From: Pseudomonas eutrophicaquae
Lineage (GTDB): Bacteria > Pseudomonadota > Gammaproteobacteria > Pseudomonadales > Pseudomonadaceae
Direction: 5' to 3'
DNA: 64,000 nt
NCBI RefSeq assembly: GCF_023544715.1
Contig: NZ_JAMJEZ010000011.1
Span: forward strand, 22,459-86,458
Positions 37,227 to 47,430 of the stretch are shown here, in pieces (within the stretch, counting starts at the first letter, position 1; every line of letters begins with the position of its first letter). Position numbers and translations under genes: made by a program. The notes under the pieces are model-generated. The model was not told the origin of the DNA and did not search any database. It saw only the letters and a program-made list of their open reading frames with translations.

Positions 37227-37565
37227 TCAGTGGCTCTCGTTGACCTGGTTGATGGTGTACTTGGGAATCTCCACCACCAGATCCTCGCTGCCAACCCGCG
37301 CCTGGCAGGACAGCCGGGATTCCGGCTCCAGTCCCCAGGCCTTGTCGAGCATGTCGTCTTCCAGCTCATCGGAAGGCTCCAGGCTGTCAAAGCCCTCACG
37401 GACGATCACATGGCAGGTAGTGCAGGCACAGGACATCTCGCAGGCATGCACGATGTCGATATCGTTGCGCAGCGCGGCCTCGATGATGGTTTCGCCGGTC
37501 TGCGCCTCGACCACCGCCCCTTCTGGGCAGTAGTCGGCGTTGGGCAGGAAAACGATCTGCGGCAT
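37227..37565 (-). CDS. fdx: ISC-type [2Fe-2S] ferredoxin
   Basis: Adrenodoxin-type ferredoxin delivering electrons to ISC cluster assembly. 112 residues. Cluster cysteines are in HACEMSCACTTCHV (C-x5-C-x2-C, with an additional Cys) and RLSCQARVG. Start ATG 37565 lies 3 nt after the hscA stop. Confidence 0.96.
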   Translation of the reverse strand: MPQIVFLPNADYCPEGAVVEAQTGETIIEAALRNDIDIVHACEMSCACTTCHVIVREGFDSLEPSDELEDDMLDKAWGLEPESRLSCQARVGSEDLVVEIPKYTINQVNESH

Positions 37566-37568
37566 GGC

Positions 37569-39428
37569 TTATTCCTCGAGTTCGTTGAGCTGGCGCCCGG
37601 ACAGGGCGGCCTTGACGCTGGCGTTCATGCGCCGCGCGGCAAATTCATCGGTGAGCTGCGACAGACGGCGGATCTGCTGCTCGATCAGGGCGACATCACG
37701 ACCCTCGGCCTCGACACGCAGCGCCTGCATGGCCGCCTCGATGGCCTGCCGCTCGTCGGCATCCAGCAGCCGCTCGCCATCGACGACCAACGCCGCCTGT
37801 ACTGCTTCCAGCAGCCGCTCAGCTTCGACCTGCTGCTCGCGCAGCGCACGGGCCTGCTTGTCGTCGCCGGCGTGAGCGAAGGAGTCCTGCAGCATGCGGG
37901 CGATCTCGCCATCACTCAGGCCGTAGGACGGCTTGACCTGGATGCTGGCCTCAACGCCCGATCCCAGCTCGCGGGCGGCCACATTCAGCAGGCCATCGGC
38001 ATCGACCTGGAAGGTCACGCGGATCTTGGCCGCACCGGCGACCATCGGCGGAATGCCGCGCAGCTCAAAGCGCGCCAGCGAGCGGCAGTCGCTGACCAGC
38101 TCGCGCTCGCCCTGCAGCACATGGATGGCCATGGCGCTCTGGCCATCCTTGTAGGTCGTGAAGTCCTGGGCACGCGCCACCGGAATGGTGGTGTTGCGCG
38201 GGATGATTTTCTCCATCAGCCCGCCCATGGTCTCAAGCCCCAGCGACAGCGGGATCACATCGAGCAGCAGCAGCTCCTCGCCCTGCTTGTTACCGGCCAG
38301 GGTATCGGCCTGCACGGCGGCACCGATGGCCACCACCTCATCCGGGTTGATATCGGTCAGCGGCGTGCGGCCGAACAGCTCGCCGACGGCCTCGCGCACC
38401 CGCGGCACGCGGGTCGAGCCACCGACCATCACCACCGCCTCGACCTCGTCCAGCTCGATGCCAGCGTCGCGCACCGCGCGGCGGCAGGCCTTTAGGCTGC
38501 GGGCAATCATCGGTTCGATCAGCGCCTCGAACTGGGTGCGGCTCAGTGTGCCCTGCCAGTCACCGTGCTGCACGCTCACCGAGTCAGCCGCGGTGAGCGC
38601 TTCCTTGGCGGCGCAGGCGCTCTGCAGCAGCTGGCGCTGGGTACCGGGATCCAGATCGGCGGAAATCCCCGCCTGCTCAATGATCCAGCCGGCGATGGCA
38701 TGGTCGAAGTCATCACCACCCAGCGCGCTGTCGCCACCGGTGGCCAGCACCTCGAACACGCCGCGGGTCAGGCGCAGGATGGAAATATCAAAGGTGCCAC
38801 CGCCCAGATCATAGACTGCGATCACGCCCTCGGCGCCCTTGTCCAGACCATAGGCAACGGCAGCGGCGGTCGGCTCGTTGAGCAGACGCAGGACATTGAG
38901 CCCGGCCAGGCGCGCGGCATCCTTGGTGGCCTGACGCTGGGCATCATCGAAGTAGGCCGGCACGGTAATCACCGCCCCGACCAGCTCGCCACCCAGCGTG
39001 GACTCGGCACGCTCGCGCAGCACCCGGAGGATCTCCGCCGAAACCTGCACCGGGCTCTTGACGCCCTGCACGGTCTCGATGAACGGCATCTGCGAATCGC
39101 CGGCGACAAAGCGGTAAGGCAGCTGCTCGCCGAGCTGTTTGACATCAGCCAGCCCGCGGCCCATCAGGCGCTTGACGGAGAGAATGCTGTTGAGCGGATC
39201 GCTGCTGGCCGCGTTCAGCACGCCATAGCCAACGTCGATACCGTGCGCGAGATAACGCACAGCCGAGGGCAGGATAACCCGCCCCTGAGCATCCGGCAGC
39301 GGTTCGGTACGGGCACTGCGCACAGCAGCAACCAGGGAATTGGTGGTACCAAGATCAATGCCCACCGCCAGACGACGCTGGTGCGGCTGGGGGCTCTGTC
39401 CCGGTTCGGCAATCTGCAGTAGGGCCAT
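37569..39428 (-). CDS. hscA: Fe-S cluster chaperone HscA (Hsp70 family)
   Basis: Specialised Hsp70 that with HscB helps transfer clusters from IscU. 619 residues. ATPase domain: [50 protein letters not shown] and [15 protein letters not shown]. Substrate-binding domain from about 395 ([17 protein letters not shown]). Its target sequence LPPVK is present in the IscU encoded two genes upstream. ATG 39428 ([14 protein letters not shown]) gives the family start; the frame upstream is not used. Confidence 0.97.
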   Translation of the reverse strand: MALLQIAEPGQSPQPHQRRLAVGIDLGTTNSLVAAVRSARTEPLPDAQGRVILPSAVRYLAHGIDVGYGVLNAASSDPLNSILSVKRLMGRGLADVKQLGEQLPYRFVAGDSQMPFIETVQGVKSPVQVSAEILRVLRERAESTLGGELVGAVITVPAYFDDAQRQATKDAARLAGLNVLRLLNEPTAAAVAYGLDKGAEGVIAVYDLGGGTFDISILRLTRGVFEVLATGGDSALGGDDFDHAIAGWIIEQAGISADLDPGTQRQLLQSACAAKEALTAADSVSVQHGDWQGTLSRTQFEALIEPMIARSLKACRRAVRDAGIELDEVEAVVMVGGSTRVPRVREAVGELFGRTPLTDINPDEVVAIGAAVQADTLAGNKQGEELLLLDVIPLSLGLETMGGLMEKIIPRNTTIPVARAQDFTTYKDGQSAMAIHVLQGERELVSDCRSLARFELRGIPPMVAGAAKIRVTFQVDADGLLNVAARELGSGVEASIQVKPSYGLSDGEIARMLQDSFAHAGDDKQARALREQQVEAERLLEAVQAALVVDGERLLDADERQAIEAAMQALRVEAEGRDVALIEQQIRRLSQLTDEFAARRMNASVKAALSGRQLNELEE

Positions 39429-39477
39429 GGTCTTCGCAGTGTCGGGCACCGCCCGCCGCCAGGCGGAACGGCGCGGG

Positions 39478-39996
39478 TTAATCGTCGAGGCGCTCTTCCA
39501 GTTCACGCACCTCAAAGGCGAGCTTGTCGAGGAACTGCAGGCGGCGCATCAGGCGCTCGGCCTGCTCACGCTGCCCCGGCTGATCCCAGCAGGCAGAAAA
39601 ACTCTGCTCAAGCTCTGCCTGAGCCTTCTTCAGCCGGCGCTTGAAGCTGGCCACACCGGCCAGATCGGCGCTGTCCTGCAGCTCTTCCAGCTCCTCGCGC
39701 AGCATCATCTGCTGCATGAGAAACTCAGGGTCCTGCACGGTCGCTTCCAGTGGCAGCAGCTCACCGCGCAGCCCCAAGAGGTAGAGTGCGCGGCGGCTCG
39801 GGCTTTTCAGCGTCTGGTAGGCGTCGTTGAGCTGGGCGGCGCGGCTCAGGGCCTGGCGCTGCTCGGCGGCTGGCGCATCGGCAAAGCGGTCCGGATGGGT
39901 TTCCCGGGCCAGTTGCCGATAGCGCGCAGCCAGTGCCTCCAGGTCGATATCGAACGCTGGCTGCAGGTCGAACAGCGCGAAGTGACAGGTGCTCAT
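39478..39996 (-). CDS. hscB: Fe-S co-chaperone HscB (J-domain)
   Basis: J-protein that recruits IscU to HscA and stimulates its ATPase. 172 residues. The J-domain starts [18 protein letters not shown] and has the essential HPD in [14 protein letters not shown]-terminal three-helix bundle (from about 95) binds IscU. Nine nt after iscA and 49 nt before hscA, in normal isc order. Confidence 0.95.
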   Translation of the reverse strand: MSTCHFALFDLQPAFDIDLEALAARYRQLARETHPDRFADAPAAEQRQALSRAAQLNDAYQTLKSPSRRALYLLGLRGELLPLEATVQDPEFLMQQMMLREELEELQDSADLAGVASFKRRLKKAQAELEQSFSACWDQPGQREQAERLMRRLQFLDKLAFEVRELEERLDD

Positions 39997-40005
39997 CGGC
40001 GCGCC

Positions 40006-40329
40006 TCAGACATTGAAGCTCTCACCGCAGCCGCACTCGCCACGCACGTTGGGGTTATTGAACTTGAAACCCTCGTTCAGCCCCTCGCGGGTGAAGTCCA
40101 GCTCGGTACCGTCCAGGTAGGCGAGACTCTTCGGGTCGATGAACACCTTGACGCCAAAGTTCTCGAATACCTGGTCTTCCGGCGCCTGCTCGTCGACAAA
40201 CTCCAGCACATAGGCCAGACCGGAGCAGCCGGTGGTGCGCACCCCAAGACGGATGCCCTCACCCTTGCCCCGGCTGTCCAGGGAGCGGCGAACGTGCTGC
40301 GCGGCAGCTTCGGTCATGCTGATGGCCAT
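40006..40329 (-). CDS. iscA: Iron-sulphur cluster assembly protein IscA
   Basis: A-type scaffold or carrier protein in ISC assembly. 107 residues, identical in length to the E. coli protein. The three conserved cysteines are in [13 protein letters not shown] and [14 protein letters not shown] 40329 ([13 protein letters not shown]) is chosen because AGGAG sits 6 nt upstream; the in-frame ATG at 40335 is directly next to that SD. Confidence 0.96.
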   Translation of the reverse strand: MAISMTEAAAQHVRRSLDSRGKGEGIRLGVRTTGCSGLAYVLEFVDEQAPEDQVFENFGVKVFIDPKSLAYLDGTELDFTREGLNEGFKFNNPNVRGECGCGESFNV

Positions 40330-40339
40330 GGGCATCTCC

Positions 40340-40726
40340 TCAGACCAGACCTTTCTTCTGCTTGTAATCGCGTACGGCCGCCTTGATGGCGTCCTCGGCG
40401 AGTACCGAGCAGTGAATCTTCACCGGCGGCAGGGCCAGCTCTTCAGCCAGCTGGGTGTTCTTGATGCTCTCGGCTTCATCCAGGGTCTTGCCCTTCATCC
40501 ACTCGGTGGCCAGGGAGCTGGAAGCGATCGCCGAGCCACAGCCGTAGGTCTTGAACTTGGCATCCTCGATGACGCCCGCCTCGTTGACCTTGATCTGCAG
40601 GCGCATCACGTCGCCGCAGGCCGGGGCGCCGACCATGCCGGTACCGACATCCGGATCCTCAGCATCGAGCTTGCCGACGTTGCGCGGGTTTTCGTAGTGG
40701 TCGATGACCTTGTCGCTGTATGCCAT
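40340..40726 (-). CDS. iscU: ISC scaffold protein IscU
   Basis: Scaffold for [2Fe-2S] and [4Fe-4S] assembly. 128 residues, standard length. Ligands are in [23 protein letters not shown] and [10 protein letters not shown], with the HscA recognition sequence LPPVK just before the last. ATG 40726 ([18 protein letters not shown]) is the family start. Confidence 0.98.
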   Translation of the reverse strand: MAYSDKVIDHYENPRNVGKLDAEDPDVGTGMVGAPACGDVMRLQIKVNEAGVIEDAKFKTYGCGSAIASSSLATEWMKGKTLDEAESIKNTQLAEELALPPVKIHCSVLAEDAIKAAVRDYKQKKGLV

Positions 40727-40754
40727 GGCGGTATTCCTCGCTGAATCTTGGGCG

Positions 40755-41969
40755 TCAGTGCGCCTGCCATTCGACCTTGGACAGGTCGACACCTTCTTTG
40801 TACATGTCCCACAGCGGCGACAGTTCGCGCAGCTTAGTCACGGCGTCGCGCACCTTGGCGGCGGCGTAATCGACTTCTTCCTCGGTGGTGAAGCGGCCGA
40901 AGGTGAAGCGGATCGAGCTGTGGGCCAGTTCGTCGTTGCGCCCCAGGGCGCGCAGTACATAGGAGGGCTCCAGGGAAGCCGAGGTGCAGGCCGAGCCGGA
41001 AGATACGGCCAGATCCTTGAGCGCCATGATCAGCGACTCGCCCTCGACGTAGTTGAAGCTGAGGTTGAGGTTGTGGGGCACGCGCTGGGTGGCGCTGCCG
41101 TTCAGGTACACCTCTTCCATGTCCTTGAGCTGGTTCCAGAAACGCTCGGCCAGGGCCTTGATGCGCACGTGCTCGGCAGCCATCTCTTCCTTGGCGATGC
41201 GGAAGGCCTCGCCCATGCCGACGATCTGGTGGGTCGCCAGGGTGCCCGAACGCATGCCGCGCTCATGGCCACCGCCGTGGATCTGCGCCTCGAGACGCAC
41301 GCGCGGCTTGCGGCGCACGTACAGGGCACCTACGCCCTTGGGACCGTAGGTCTTGTGGGCGCAGAAGGACATCAGATCAACCTTGAGCGTCTCCAGATCA
41401 ATCTCCACCTTGCCAGTGGACTGGGCTGCATCCGAGTGCAGCAGGATGCCGCGGGCGCGGGTGATTTCACCGATCGCCGCCAGATCGTTGATGGTGCCGA
41501 TTTCGTTGTTGACGTGCATCAGCGACACCAGAATGGTGTCCTCGCGCAGGGCCGCTTCGACCATGGCCGGCGTGATGATGCCGTCTTCGCCCGGCTCAAG
41601 GTAAGTGACCTCAAAACCTTCGCGCTCCAGCTGGCGGGTGGTGTCCAGCACCGCCTTGTGCTCGATTTTCGAGGTGATGATGTGCTTGCCCTTGCCACTG
41701 TAGAAGTGTGCAACACCCTTGATGGCCAGGTTGTTGGACTCGGTCGCGCCGGAAGTCCAGACGATCTCGCGCGGGTCAGCGTTCACCAGTTCGGCCACCT
41801 GGCGGCGGGCTTCTTCGACCGCCTCCTCCGCTTTCCAGCCAAACACATGGGAGCGGGAAGCCGGGTTGCCGAAGTTGCCGTCCAGAGTCAGGCACTCGCA
41901 GAGCTTCTGGGCCACGCGCTGATCGGCCGGCGTGGTCGAGGAATAATCGAGGTAGATCGGCAGTTTCAT
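40755..41969 (-). CDS. iscS: Cysteine desulphurase IscS
   Basis: PLP enzyme that provides sulphur from cysteine to IscU and tRNA thiolation. 404 residues, same as E. coli. [19 protein letters not shown] at the start, PLP lysine in [17 protein letters not shown], and the persulphide cysteine in [19 protein letters not shown] 41969 is used; the open frame extends upstream without support. 28 nt precede iscU. Confidence 0.98.
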   Translation of the reverse strand: MKLPIYLDYSSTTPADQRVAQKLCECLTLDGNFGNPASRSHVFGWKAEEAVEEARRQVAELVNADPREIVWTSGATESNNLAIKGVAHFYSGKGKHIITSKIEHKAVLDTTRQLEREGFEVTYLEPGEDGIITPAMVEAALREDTILVSLMHVNNEIGTINDLAAIGEITRARGILLHSDAAQSTGKVEIDLETLKVDLMSFCAHKTYGPKGVGALYVRRKPRVRLEAQIHGGGHERGMRSGTLATHQIVGMGEAFRIAKEEMAAEHVRIKALAERFWNQLKDMEEVYLNGSATQRVPHNLNLSFNYVEGESLIMALKDLAVSSGSACTSASLEPSYVLRALGRNDELAHSSIRFTFGRFTTEEEVDYAAAKVRDAVTKLRELSPLWDMYKEGVDLSKVEWQAH

Positions 41970-42004
41970 CAGGTCTCTCCTGTCAGGCTGGCAGTCCGCG
42001 GCAT

Positions 42005-42505
42005 TCAGTCGATGGCGGACGCTTCTATCTTTTCGAGCACAGTGACGGGCCGCTCCCGGCCATTCAGGCGGCGCAGGTTCTGGCGCTGGGCCACATCCTG
42101 GACTTCCTGACGCCTGACCAGATCGGCCAGGCTGATGCCACTGAGAAACTCGTGAATCCGATCGCTCAGACCACACCACAGATGGTGCGTCAGGCAGGTA
42201 TCGCCTTCATGGCAGGCCGCCATGCCCTGGCAGCGGGTGGCATCGACCGACTCGTTGACCGCGTCGATCACCTGGGCCACATCAATGCTGGCCATGTCCC
42301 GCGACAGCTGGTAACCGCCGCCGGGCCCGCGCACGCTGCTGACCAGGCTGCTGCGACGCAGCTTGGCAAACAGTTGCTCGAGGTAGGACAGGGAGATCCC
42401 CTGCCGTTCGGAAATATCCGCGAGGGACACCGGCCCCTCCTGGGCATGCAGGGCCAGATCCAGCATGGCCGTCACGGCATAGCGGCCCTTGGTGGTCAGT
42501 CGCAT
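42005..42505 (-). CDS. iscR: Iron-sulphur cluster regulator IscR
   Basis: Rrf2-family regulator that senses [2Fe-2S] status and represses its own operon when loaded. 166 residues. The winged helix starts [20 protein letters not shown] and has [15 protein letters not shown] and [12 protein letters not shown]. Cluster ligands are in [17 protein letters not shown]: three cysteines spaced as in E. coli IscR. It is the first gene of the isc operon and carries an IscR-type site in its promoter. Confidence 0.97.
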   Translation of the reverse strand: MRLTTKGRYAVTAMLDLALHAQEGPVSLADISERQGISLSYLEQLFAKLRRSSLVSSVRGPGGGYQLSRDMASIDVAQVIDAVNESVDATRCQGMAACHEGDTCLTHHLWCGLSDRIHEFLSGISLADLVRRQEVQDVAQRQNLRRLNGRERPVTVLEKIEASAID

Positions 42506-42538
42506 GGGCTTGCACCCCTGTCACTTGAAAGTGGCGCG

Positions 42539-42571
42539 ATTATGCAATTCCCGACAAAATCAGTCAACTAT
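42539..42571 (-). promoter_or_regulatory. isc operon promoter with overlapping type-1 IscR site
   Basis: On the minus strand TTGACT (42562–42567) and CATAAT (42539–42544) are separated by exactly 17 nt. A 25-bp sequence at 42547–42571 matches the type-1 IscR consensus as I recall it: an ATAG-TTGACT half, an A/T-rich centre and a GTCGG-AAT half. It covers the -35 and spacer, so holo-IscR binding would block RNA polymerase. This predicts iron-sulphur feedback as in E. coli and P. aeruginosa. Confidence 0.8.
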
Positions 42572-42651
42572 AAGTCCCAGCAAAAGACTCGGAGATCATG
42601 CATGACCGGGGTGGGCGGCGATGGTAGCAGATCACCTACCCCCCTGGCAGG

Positions 42652-43467
42652 TCACGGCGTCGGCGTGTCGGTATCCGATACCGGGGCACGAGCCGAGCGC
42701 GCCGCGTTGCGAACCACCGCAAAATCTTCCGCACGCAGCTGCGGCAGATCCTTGGCGCAGTAGTCGCTGCCCAGCGCGGTCAATGCCTTGCACATGCCCT
42801 CCAGCCGGTCATCGACCGCCTGCAGGTGATCAAGCAGCTGACCGATGGCGCGCGCCACCGGATCCGGCATGTCCTCGCCCACACCGTAGGCATCAAAGCC
42901 GATCTTCTCGGCCAGTGCCTTGCGCCGCGCCTCCAGCGCATCATCCGATTCGCCGGCACGCGGGATGATCCGCCCGGGAATACCGACCACCGTGGCACCC
43001 GGCGGCACCTCTTTAGTGACCACCGCATTCGAGCCGACCTTGGCGCCAGCACCGACGGTGAACGGGCCAAGGATCTTCGCCCCGGCACCGACGATCACCC
43101 CATCGGCCAGGGTCGGGTGGCGCTTGCCCTTGTTCCAGCTGGTGCCGCCAAGGGTCACGCCGTGATAAAGCGTCACGTCGTCACCAATCTCAGCGGTCTC
43201 GCCGATCACCACGCCCATGCCGTGATCGATGAAAAAGCGCCGTCCGATCCGTGCGCCCGGATGGATCTCAATGCCGGTCAGCCAGCGGCCGAGATGCGAC
43301 ACCGTGCGCGCCAACAGCTTCCACTCGGCACTCCACAGCGCGTGAGCGATGCGGTGCAGCCACACCGCGTGCAGGCCGGGATAGCAGATCAGCACCTCGA
43401 GGGTGCTGCGCGCCGCCGGGTCGCGATGAAAGACGCTTCGGATATCTTCTCGCATGCGCTCGAACAT
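42652..43467 (-). CDS. cysE: Serine O-acetyltransferase
   Basis: Acetylates serine with acetyl-CoA to supply cysteine synthase, the step before sulphide incorporation. 271 residues. The N-terminal helical domain is short (EpsC/NifP-like, not the longer E. coli form). Left-handed beta-helix repeats: [41 protein letters not shown] and [15 protein letters not shown]. The catalytic His and Asp are in FIDHGMG and LYHGVTL. A C-terminal tail of about 100 residues is longer than in EpsC. It overlaps trmJ by one base and lies upstream of the isc operon, which uses the cysteine. Confidence 0.94.
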   Translation of the reverse strand: MFERMREDIRSVFHRDPAARSTLEVLICYPGLHAVWLHRIAHALWSAEWKLLARTVSHLGRWLTGIEIHPGARIGRRFFIDHGMGVVIGETAEIGDDVTLYHGVTLGGTSWNKGKRHPTLADGVIVGAGAKILGPFTVGAGAKVGSNAVVTKEVPPGATVVGIPGRIIPRAGESDDALEARRKALAEKIGFDAYGVGEDMPDPVARAIGQLLDHLQAVDDRLEGMCKALTALGSDYCAKDLPQLRAEDFAVVRNAARSARAPVSDTDTPTP

Positions 43468-44240
43468 CAGTCTGTGCTCCGCTGGGAAAGCTCGCCACGG
43501 GCGGCTTTCTGGGTTTCGGTGAGGATACCGCGCAGGATGTTCATCTCCAGCTTGCTGATCCCCGCACGCCCGTACAGACGGCGCAGACGAGCCATCAGGT
43601 GACGCGGCTTGGCCGGATCGAGGAAGGCAATCTGCACCAGGGTTTCTTCCAGATGAGCATAGAAGCGTTCCAGCTCATCGGCCGTCACCGGCACCGCATC
43701 CAGCATGGCCGTGGTTTCGAGCTTTTCCTGCTTGGTCGGCTGCCCGGCGCGGGCCAGCCAGTCCATACGCACCTCATAGGCCAGCACCTGCACGGCGGTG
43801 GCCAGGTTCAGCGAGCTGAACTCGGGGTTGGCCGGAATATGCACATGATACTGGCAGCGCTGCAGTTCCTCGTTGGTCAGCCCGGCGTACTCGCGGCCAA
43901 AGACCAGCGCCACCTCGCCGCCCAGCTCGGCGTGTTCAAGGCTTTTTTGCGCACACTCGCGCGGGTCGAGCAGCGGCCAGGGGATGCGCCGGTCACGGGC
44001 GCTGGTGCCCAGCACCAGGCTGCAGCCGGTCAGCGCCTCTTCAAGCGTCTCGACCACCACGGCGTTCTCCAGGATATCGGTCGCTCCGGAGGCCCGCGCA
44101 TTGGCGTCACCGCTGGGAAATTCCTCCGGCTGCACCAGCACCAGTTTCGACAGGCCCATGTTCTTCATGGCCCGCGCCGTTCCGCCGATGTTGCCCGGAT
44201 GGCTGGTGTTGACCAGTACCACGCGAATCTTGTCGAGCAC
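43467..44240 (-). CDS. trmJ: tRNA (cytidine/uridine-2'-O-)-methyltransferase TrmJ
   Basis: SPOUT-family methyltransferase modifying position 32 of tRNAs. 257 residues from the GTG at 44240 ([20 protein letters not shown]), which has GGGAG 7 nt upstream and matches the length I recall for P. aeruginosa TrmJ. Motifs [34 protein letters not shown] and [17 protein letters not shown] make up the trefoil-knot SAM site. A C-terminal helical extension follows from about 165. A longer frame from 44264 is disregarded. Confidence 0.94.
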   Translation of the reverse strand: MLDKIRVVLVNTSHPGNIGGTARAMKNMGLSKLVLVQPEEFPSGDANARASGATDILENAVVVETLEEALTGCSLVLGTSARDRRIPWPLLDPRECAQKSLEHAELGGEVALVFGREYAGLTNEELQRCQYHVHIPANPEFSSLNLATAVQVLAYEVRMDWLARAGQPTKQEKLETTAMLDAVPVTADELERFYAHLEETLVQIAFLDPAKPRHLMARLRRLYGRAGISKLEMNILRGILTETQKAARGELSQRSTD

Positions 44241-44336
44241 GCCCACTCTCCCAACCTGCGCCAAAAAGGGACGGCGATGTTACCCAAGCGCCGGGCAGCG
44301 CGCCATGCCGGCCTACGCCGGGGCGGGCATCCTCGT

Positions 44337-44342
44337 TATACT
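44337..44342 (+). promoter_or_regulatory. Candidate -10 element of valS
   Basis: TATACT lies 38 nt upstream of the valS ATG in the spacer between divergent trmJ and valS. No -35 was found at the expected distance. Confidence 0.35.
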
Positions 44343-44380
44343 CCGCGGTTTTGATCAGCCGCCCCAAGGTTCCGCCGCGC

Positions 44381-47212
44381 ATGGACAAGACCTATCAGCC
44401 CCACGACATCGAATCCCGCTGGTATGCCGAGTGGGAGTCGAAGCACTACTTCGCTCCGCAAGGCTCCGGCGAGTCCTACACCATCGCCCTGCCGCCGCCC
44501 AACGTCACCGGCAGCCTGCACATGGGCCACGGCTTCAACAACGCGATCATGGACGCGCTGATCCGCTTCCGCCGCATGCAGGGCCGCAACACCCTGTGGC
44601 AGCCGGGCACCGACCACGCCGGCATCGCCACCCAGATGGTGGTGGAGCGCCAGCTGGCCGCGCAGAACCTGTCGCGCCACGATCTGGGCCGCGACAAGTT
44701 CCTCGAGAAGGTCTGGGAGTGGAAGGAACAGTCCGGCGGCACCATCACCCGGCAGATCCGTCGCCTCGGCTCCTCGGTGGACTGGTCGCGCGAGCGCTTC
44801 ACCATGGACGAGGGCCTCTCCGAGGCGGTCAAGGAAGCCTTCGTGCGCCTGTTTGATGACGGCCTGATCTACCGCGGCAAGCGCCTGGTCAACTGGGACA
44901 CCAAGCTGCACACGGCGATCTCCGACCTCGAGGTGGAGAACCACGACGAGAAGGGCAGCCTGTGGAACCTGCGCTACCCGCTGGCCGACGGCGCCAAGAC
45001 CGCCGAGGGCCAGGACTACCTGATCGTCGCCACCACCCGCCCGGAAACCATGCTTGGCGATTCCGCCGTGGCGGTGAACCCGAATGACGAACGCTACCAG
45101 GCGCTGATCGGCAAGTTCGTCGAGCTGCCGCTGGTCGGCCGGCGCATCCCGATCATCGGCGACGACTACTGCGACCCGGAGTTCGGCACCGGCTGCGTGA
45201 AGATCACCCCGGCGCATGACTTCAACGACTATGAAGTCGGCAAGCGCCACAACCTGCCGCTGATCAACATCCTCGACAAGAACGCCGCCGTGCTGGCCAC
45301 CGCGCAGGTGTTCAACCTCGACGGCAGCGTCAACAGTGAGCTGGACGCCAGCCTGCCAGCGCAGTTCGCCGGATTGGACCGCTTCGAGGCGCGCAAGCAG
45401 ATCGTCGCCGCCTTCGACGCCGCCGGCCTGCTGGAGAAGATCGACGAGCACGCGCTGAAGGTGCCGAAGGGCGACCGTTCCGGCACCATCATCGAGCCGT
45501 GGCTGACCGACCAGTGGTACGTGTCCACCAAGCCGCTGGCCGAGAAGGCCATCGCCGCGGTGGAGGACGGCTCGATCCAGTTCGTGCCCAAGCAGTACGA
45601 GAACATGTATTTCTCCTGGATGCGCGACATCCAGGACTGGTGCATCAGCCGCCAGCTGTGGTGGGGCCACCGCATCCCGGCTTGGTACGACGAGGCCGGC
45701 AACGTGTTTGTGGGCCGCGACGAGGCCGAGGTACGCGCCAAGCACAACCTCGGCGATGCGCCGCTGCGCCAAGACGACGACGTGCTGGACACCTGGTTCA
45801 GCTCGGGCCTGTGGACCTTCTCCACCCTCGGCTGGCCGGAACAGACCGAGTTCCTCAAGACCTTCCACCCCACCGACGTGCTGGTCACCGGTTTCGACAT
45901 CATCTTCTTCTGGGTCGCCCGGATGATCATGATGAGCCTGCACCTGACCGGGCAGATCCCGTTCAAGACCGTCTACGTCCACGGCCTGGTGCGCGACGGC
46001 CAGGGCCACAAGATGTCCAAGTCCAAGGGCAACGTGCTCGACCCGCTGGACATCGTCGACGGCATCGACCTGGAAACCCTGGTGGCCAAGCGCACCAGCG
46101 GCATGATGCAGCCCAAGCTGGCCGAGAAGATCGCCAAGCAGACCCGCGCCGAGTTCCCCGACGGCATCGCCAGCTACGGCACCGACGCCCTGCGCTTCAC
46201 CTTCTGCTCGCTGGCCTCCACCGGCCGCGACATCAAGTTCGACATGGGCCGCGTCGAGGGCTACCGCAACTTCTGCAACAAGCTGTGGAACGCCACCAAC
46301 TTCGTGCTGGAGAACACCGACGGCAAGGACTGCGGCGCGGGCGACGAGACCGTGGAGCTGTCGGCGGTGGACCGCTGGATCCTCTCCGCCCTGCAGCGCT
46401 GCGAGCAGGACGTCACCCGCCACCTCGACCAGTTCCGCTTCGACCTGGCCGCGCAGTCGCTCTACGAGTTCATCTGGGACGAGTACTGCGCCTGGTACCT
46501 GGAGCTGGTCAAGCCGGTGCTGTGGGACGAGACCGCCAGCGTCGAGCGCCAGCGCGGCACCCGCCGCACTCTGGTGCAGGTACTGGAGGCCATCCTGCGC
46601 CTGACCCACCCGATGATGCCGTTCATCACCGAGGAGATCTGGCAGCGCATCAAGGCGCTGGCCGGCAAGAGCGGCCCGACCCTGATGCTGCAGCCCTGGC
46701 CGAGTGTCGAGGCCAACCTGCTGGATGCCGGTGCCGAGGGCGACATCACCTGGGTCAAGGACTTCATGCTCGGCGTGCGGCAGATCCGCGGCGAGATGAA
46801 GATCTCCATGGCCAAGCGCATCGACGTGGTGCTCGGCAACGCCAGCGAGCAGGACGTCGCCCGCCTGGCCGCCTTCGAGCCGCTGATCGCCAAGCTGGCC
46901 AAGCTCGAATCGGTGCGCGTACTGGCATCTGGCGAGGAAGCGCCGCTGGCCGCCATCGCCCTGGTCGGCGACATGCAGGTGCTGGTGCCGATGGCCGGGC
47001 TGATCGACAAGGATGCCGAACTGGCGCGTCTGGACAAGGAAATCCAGCGTCTGCAAGGCGAAGTGGCGCGGGTCGGCGGCAAGCTGGCCAACGAGGGCTT
47101 CGTCGCCAAGGCCCCGGAAGCGGTGCTGGAGAAGGAGCGCGCCAAGCTGGCCGAGGCCGAGCAGGCGCTGGCCAAGCTGGCCGAGCAGCGCGCGCGCATC
47201 GCCAGCCTGTAA
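44381..47212 (+). CDS. valS: Valyl-tRNA synthetase
   Basis: Class-I synthetase charging tRNA-Val, with an editing domain that removes threonine. 943 residues. HIGH-type motif in [18 protein letters not shown] (residues about 41–58), editing domain from about 190 ([19 protein letters not shown]), KMSKS signature in [16 protein letters not shown] near 543, anticodon-binding domain, and a C-terminal coiled coil ([19 protein letters not shown]). ATG 44381 ([14 protein letters not shown]) matches the family. A long terminator follows. Codon third positions are even more G/C-biased than in neighbouring genes, as expected for a highly expressed gene. Confidence 0.98.
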   Translation: MDKTYQPHDIESRWYAEWESKHYFAPQGSGESYTIALPPPNVTGSLHMGHGFNNAIMDALIRFRRMQGRNTLWQPGTDHAGIATQMVVERQLAAQNLSRHDLGRDKFLEKVWEWKEQSGGTITRQIRRLGSSVDWSRERFTMDEGLSEAVKEAFVRLFDDGLIYRGKRLVNWDTKLHTAISDLEVENHDEKGSLWNLRYPLADGAKTAEGQDYLIVATTRPETMLGDSAVAVNPNDERYQALIGKFVELPLVGRRIPIIGDDYCDPEFGTGCVKITPAHDFNDYEVGKRHNLPLINILDKNAAVLATAQVFNLDGSVNSELDASLPAQFAGLDRFEARKQIVAAFDAAGLLEKIDEHALKVPKGDRSGTIIEPWLTDQWYVSTKPLAEKAIAAVEDGSIQFVPKQYENMYFSWMRDIQDWCISRQLWWGHRIPAWYDEAGNVFVGRDEAEVRAKHNLGDAPLRQDDDVLDTWFSSGLWTFSTLGWPEQTEFLKTFHPTDVLVTGFDIIFFWVARMIMMSLHLTGQIPFKTVYVHGLVRDGQGHKMSKSKGNVLDPLDIVDGIDLETLVAKRTSGMMQPKLAEKIAKQTRAEFPDGIASYGTDALRFTFCSLASTGRDIKFDMGRVEGYRNFCNKLWNATNFVLENTDGKDCGAGDETVELSAVDRWILSALQRCEQDVTRHLDQFRFDLAAQSLYEFIWDEYCAWYLELVKPVLWDETASVERQRGTRRTLVQVLEAILRLTHPMMPFITEEIWQRIKALAGKSGPTLMLQPWPSVEANLLDAGAEGDITWVKDFMLGVRQIRGEMKISMAKRIDVVLGNASEQDVARLAAFEPLIAKLAKLESVRVLASGEEAPLAAIALVGDMQVLVPMAGLIDKDAELARLDKEIQRLQGEVARVGGKLANEGFVAKAPEAVLEKERAKLAEAEQALAKLAEQRARIASL

Positions 47213-47227
47213 TCTCGCGACACACAG

Positions 47228-47269
47228 CCAAGGGCCCGCCTCCGTCAGGAGCCGGGCCCTTGGTCTTTT
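47228..47269 (+). terminator. Rho-independent terminator of valS
   Basis: CCAAGGGCCCG (47228–47238) and CGGGCCCTTGG (47253–47263) form a perfect 11-bp stem, followed by TCTTTTC. Confidence 0.82.
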
Positions 47270-47430
47270 CTGCGCCAGCCGGCCACGCCTTCACTGCCAG
47301 CACTGCCGGGCCGATGCTCCGTGCATCCAGCACACAGCGGCGCTTTTCAAGCCAGCGCGACAGGCGCATTCTTGCGGCAATTTACCTCAAGATATTTCCA
47401 AGCCTTCCCCTTCCCGCAGGAATTTCTCCC

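Noticed and set aside
44336-47056. A 906-codon open frame on the minus strand opposite valS
   Set aside because: Shadow of valS; composition is the mirror of its codon bias and no domain is recognisable. The same holds for the long frames opposite hisS–ispG (31081–33501), leuA (23845–25596), and der (26734–29211).
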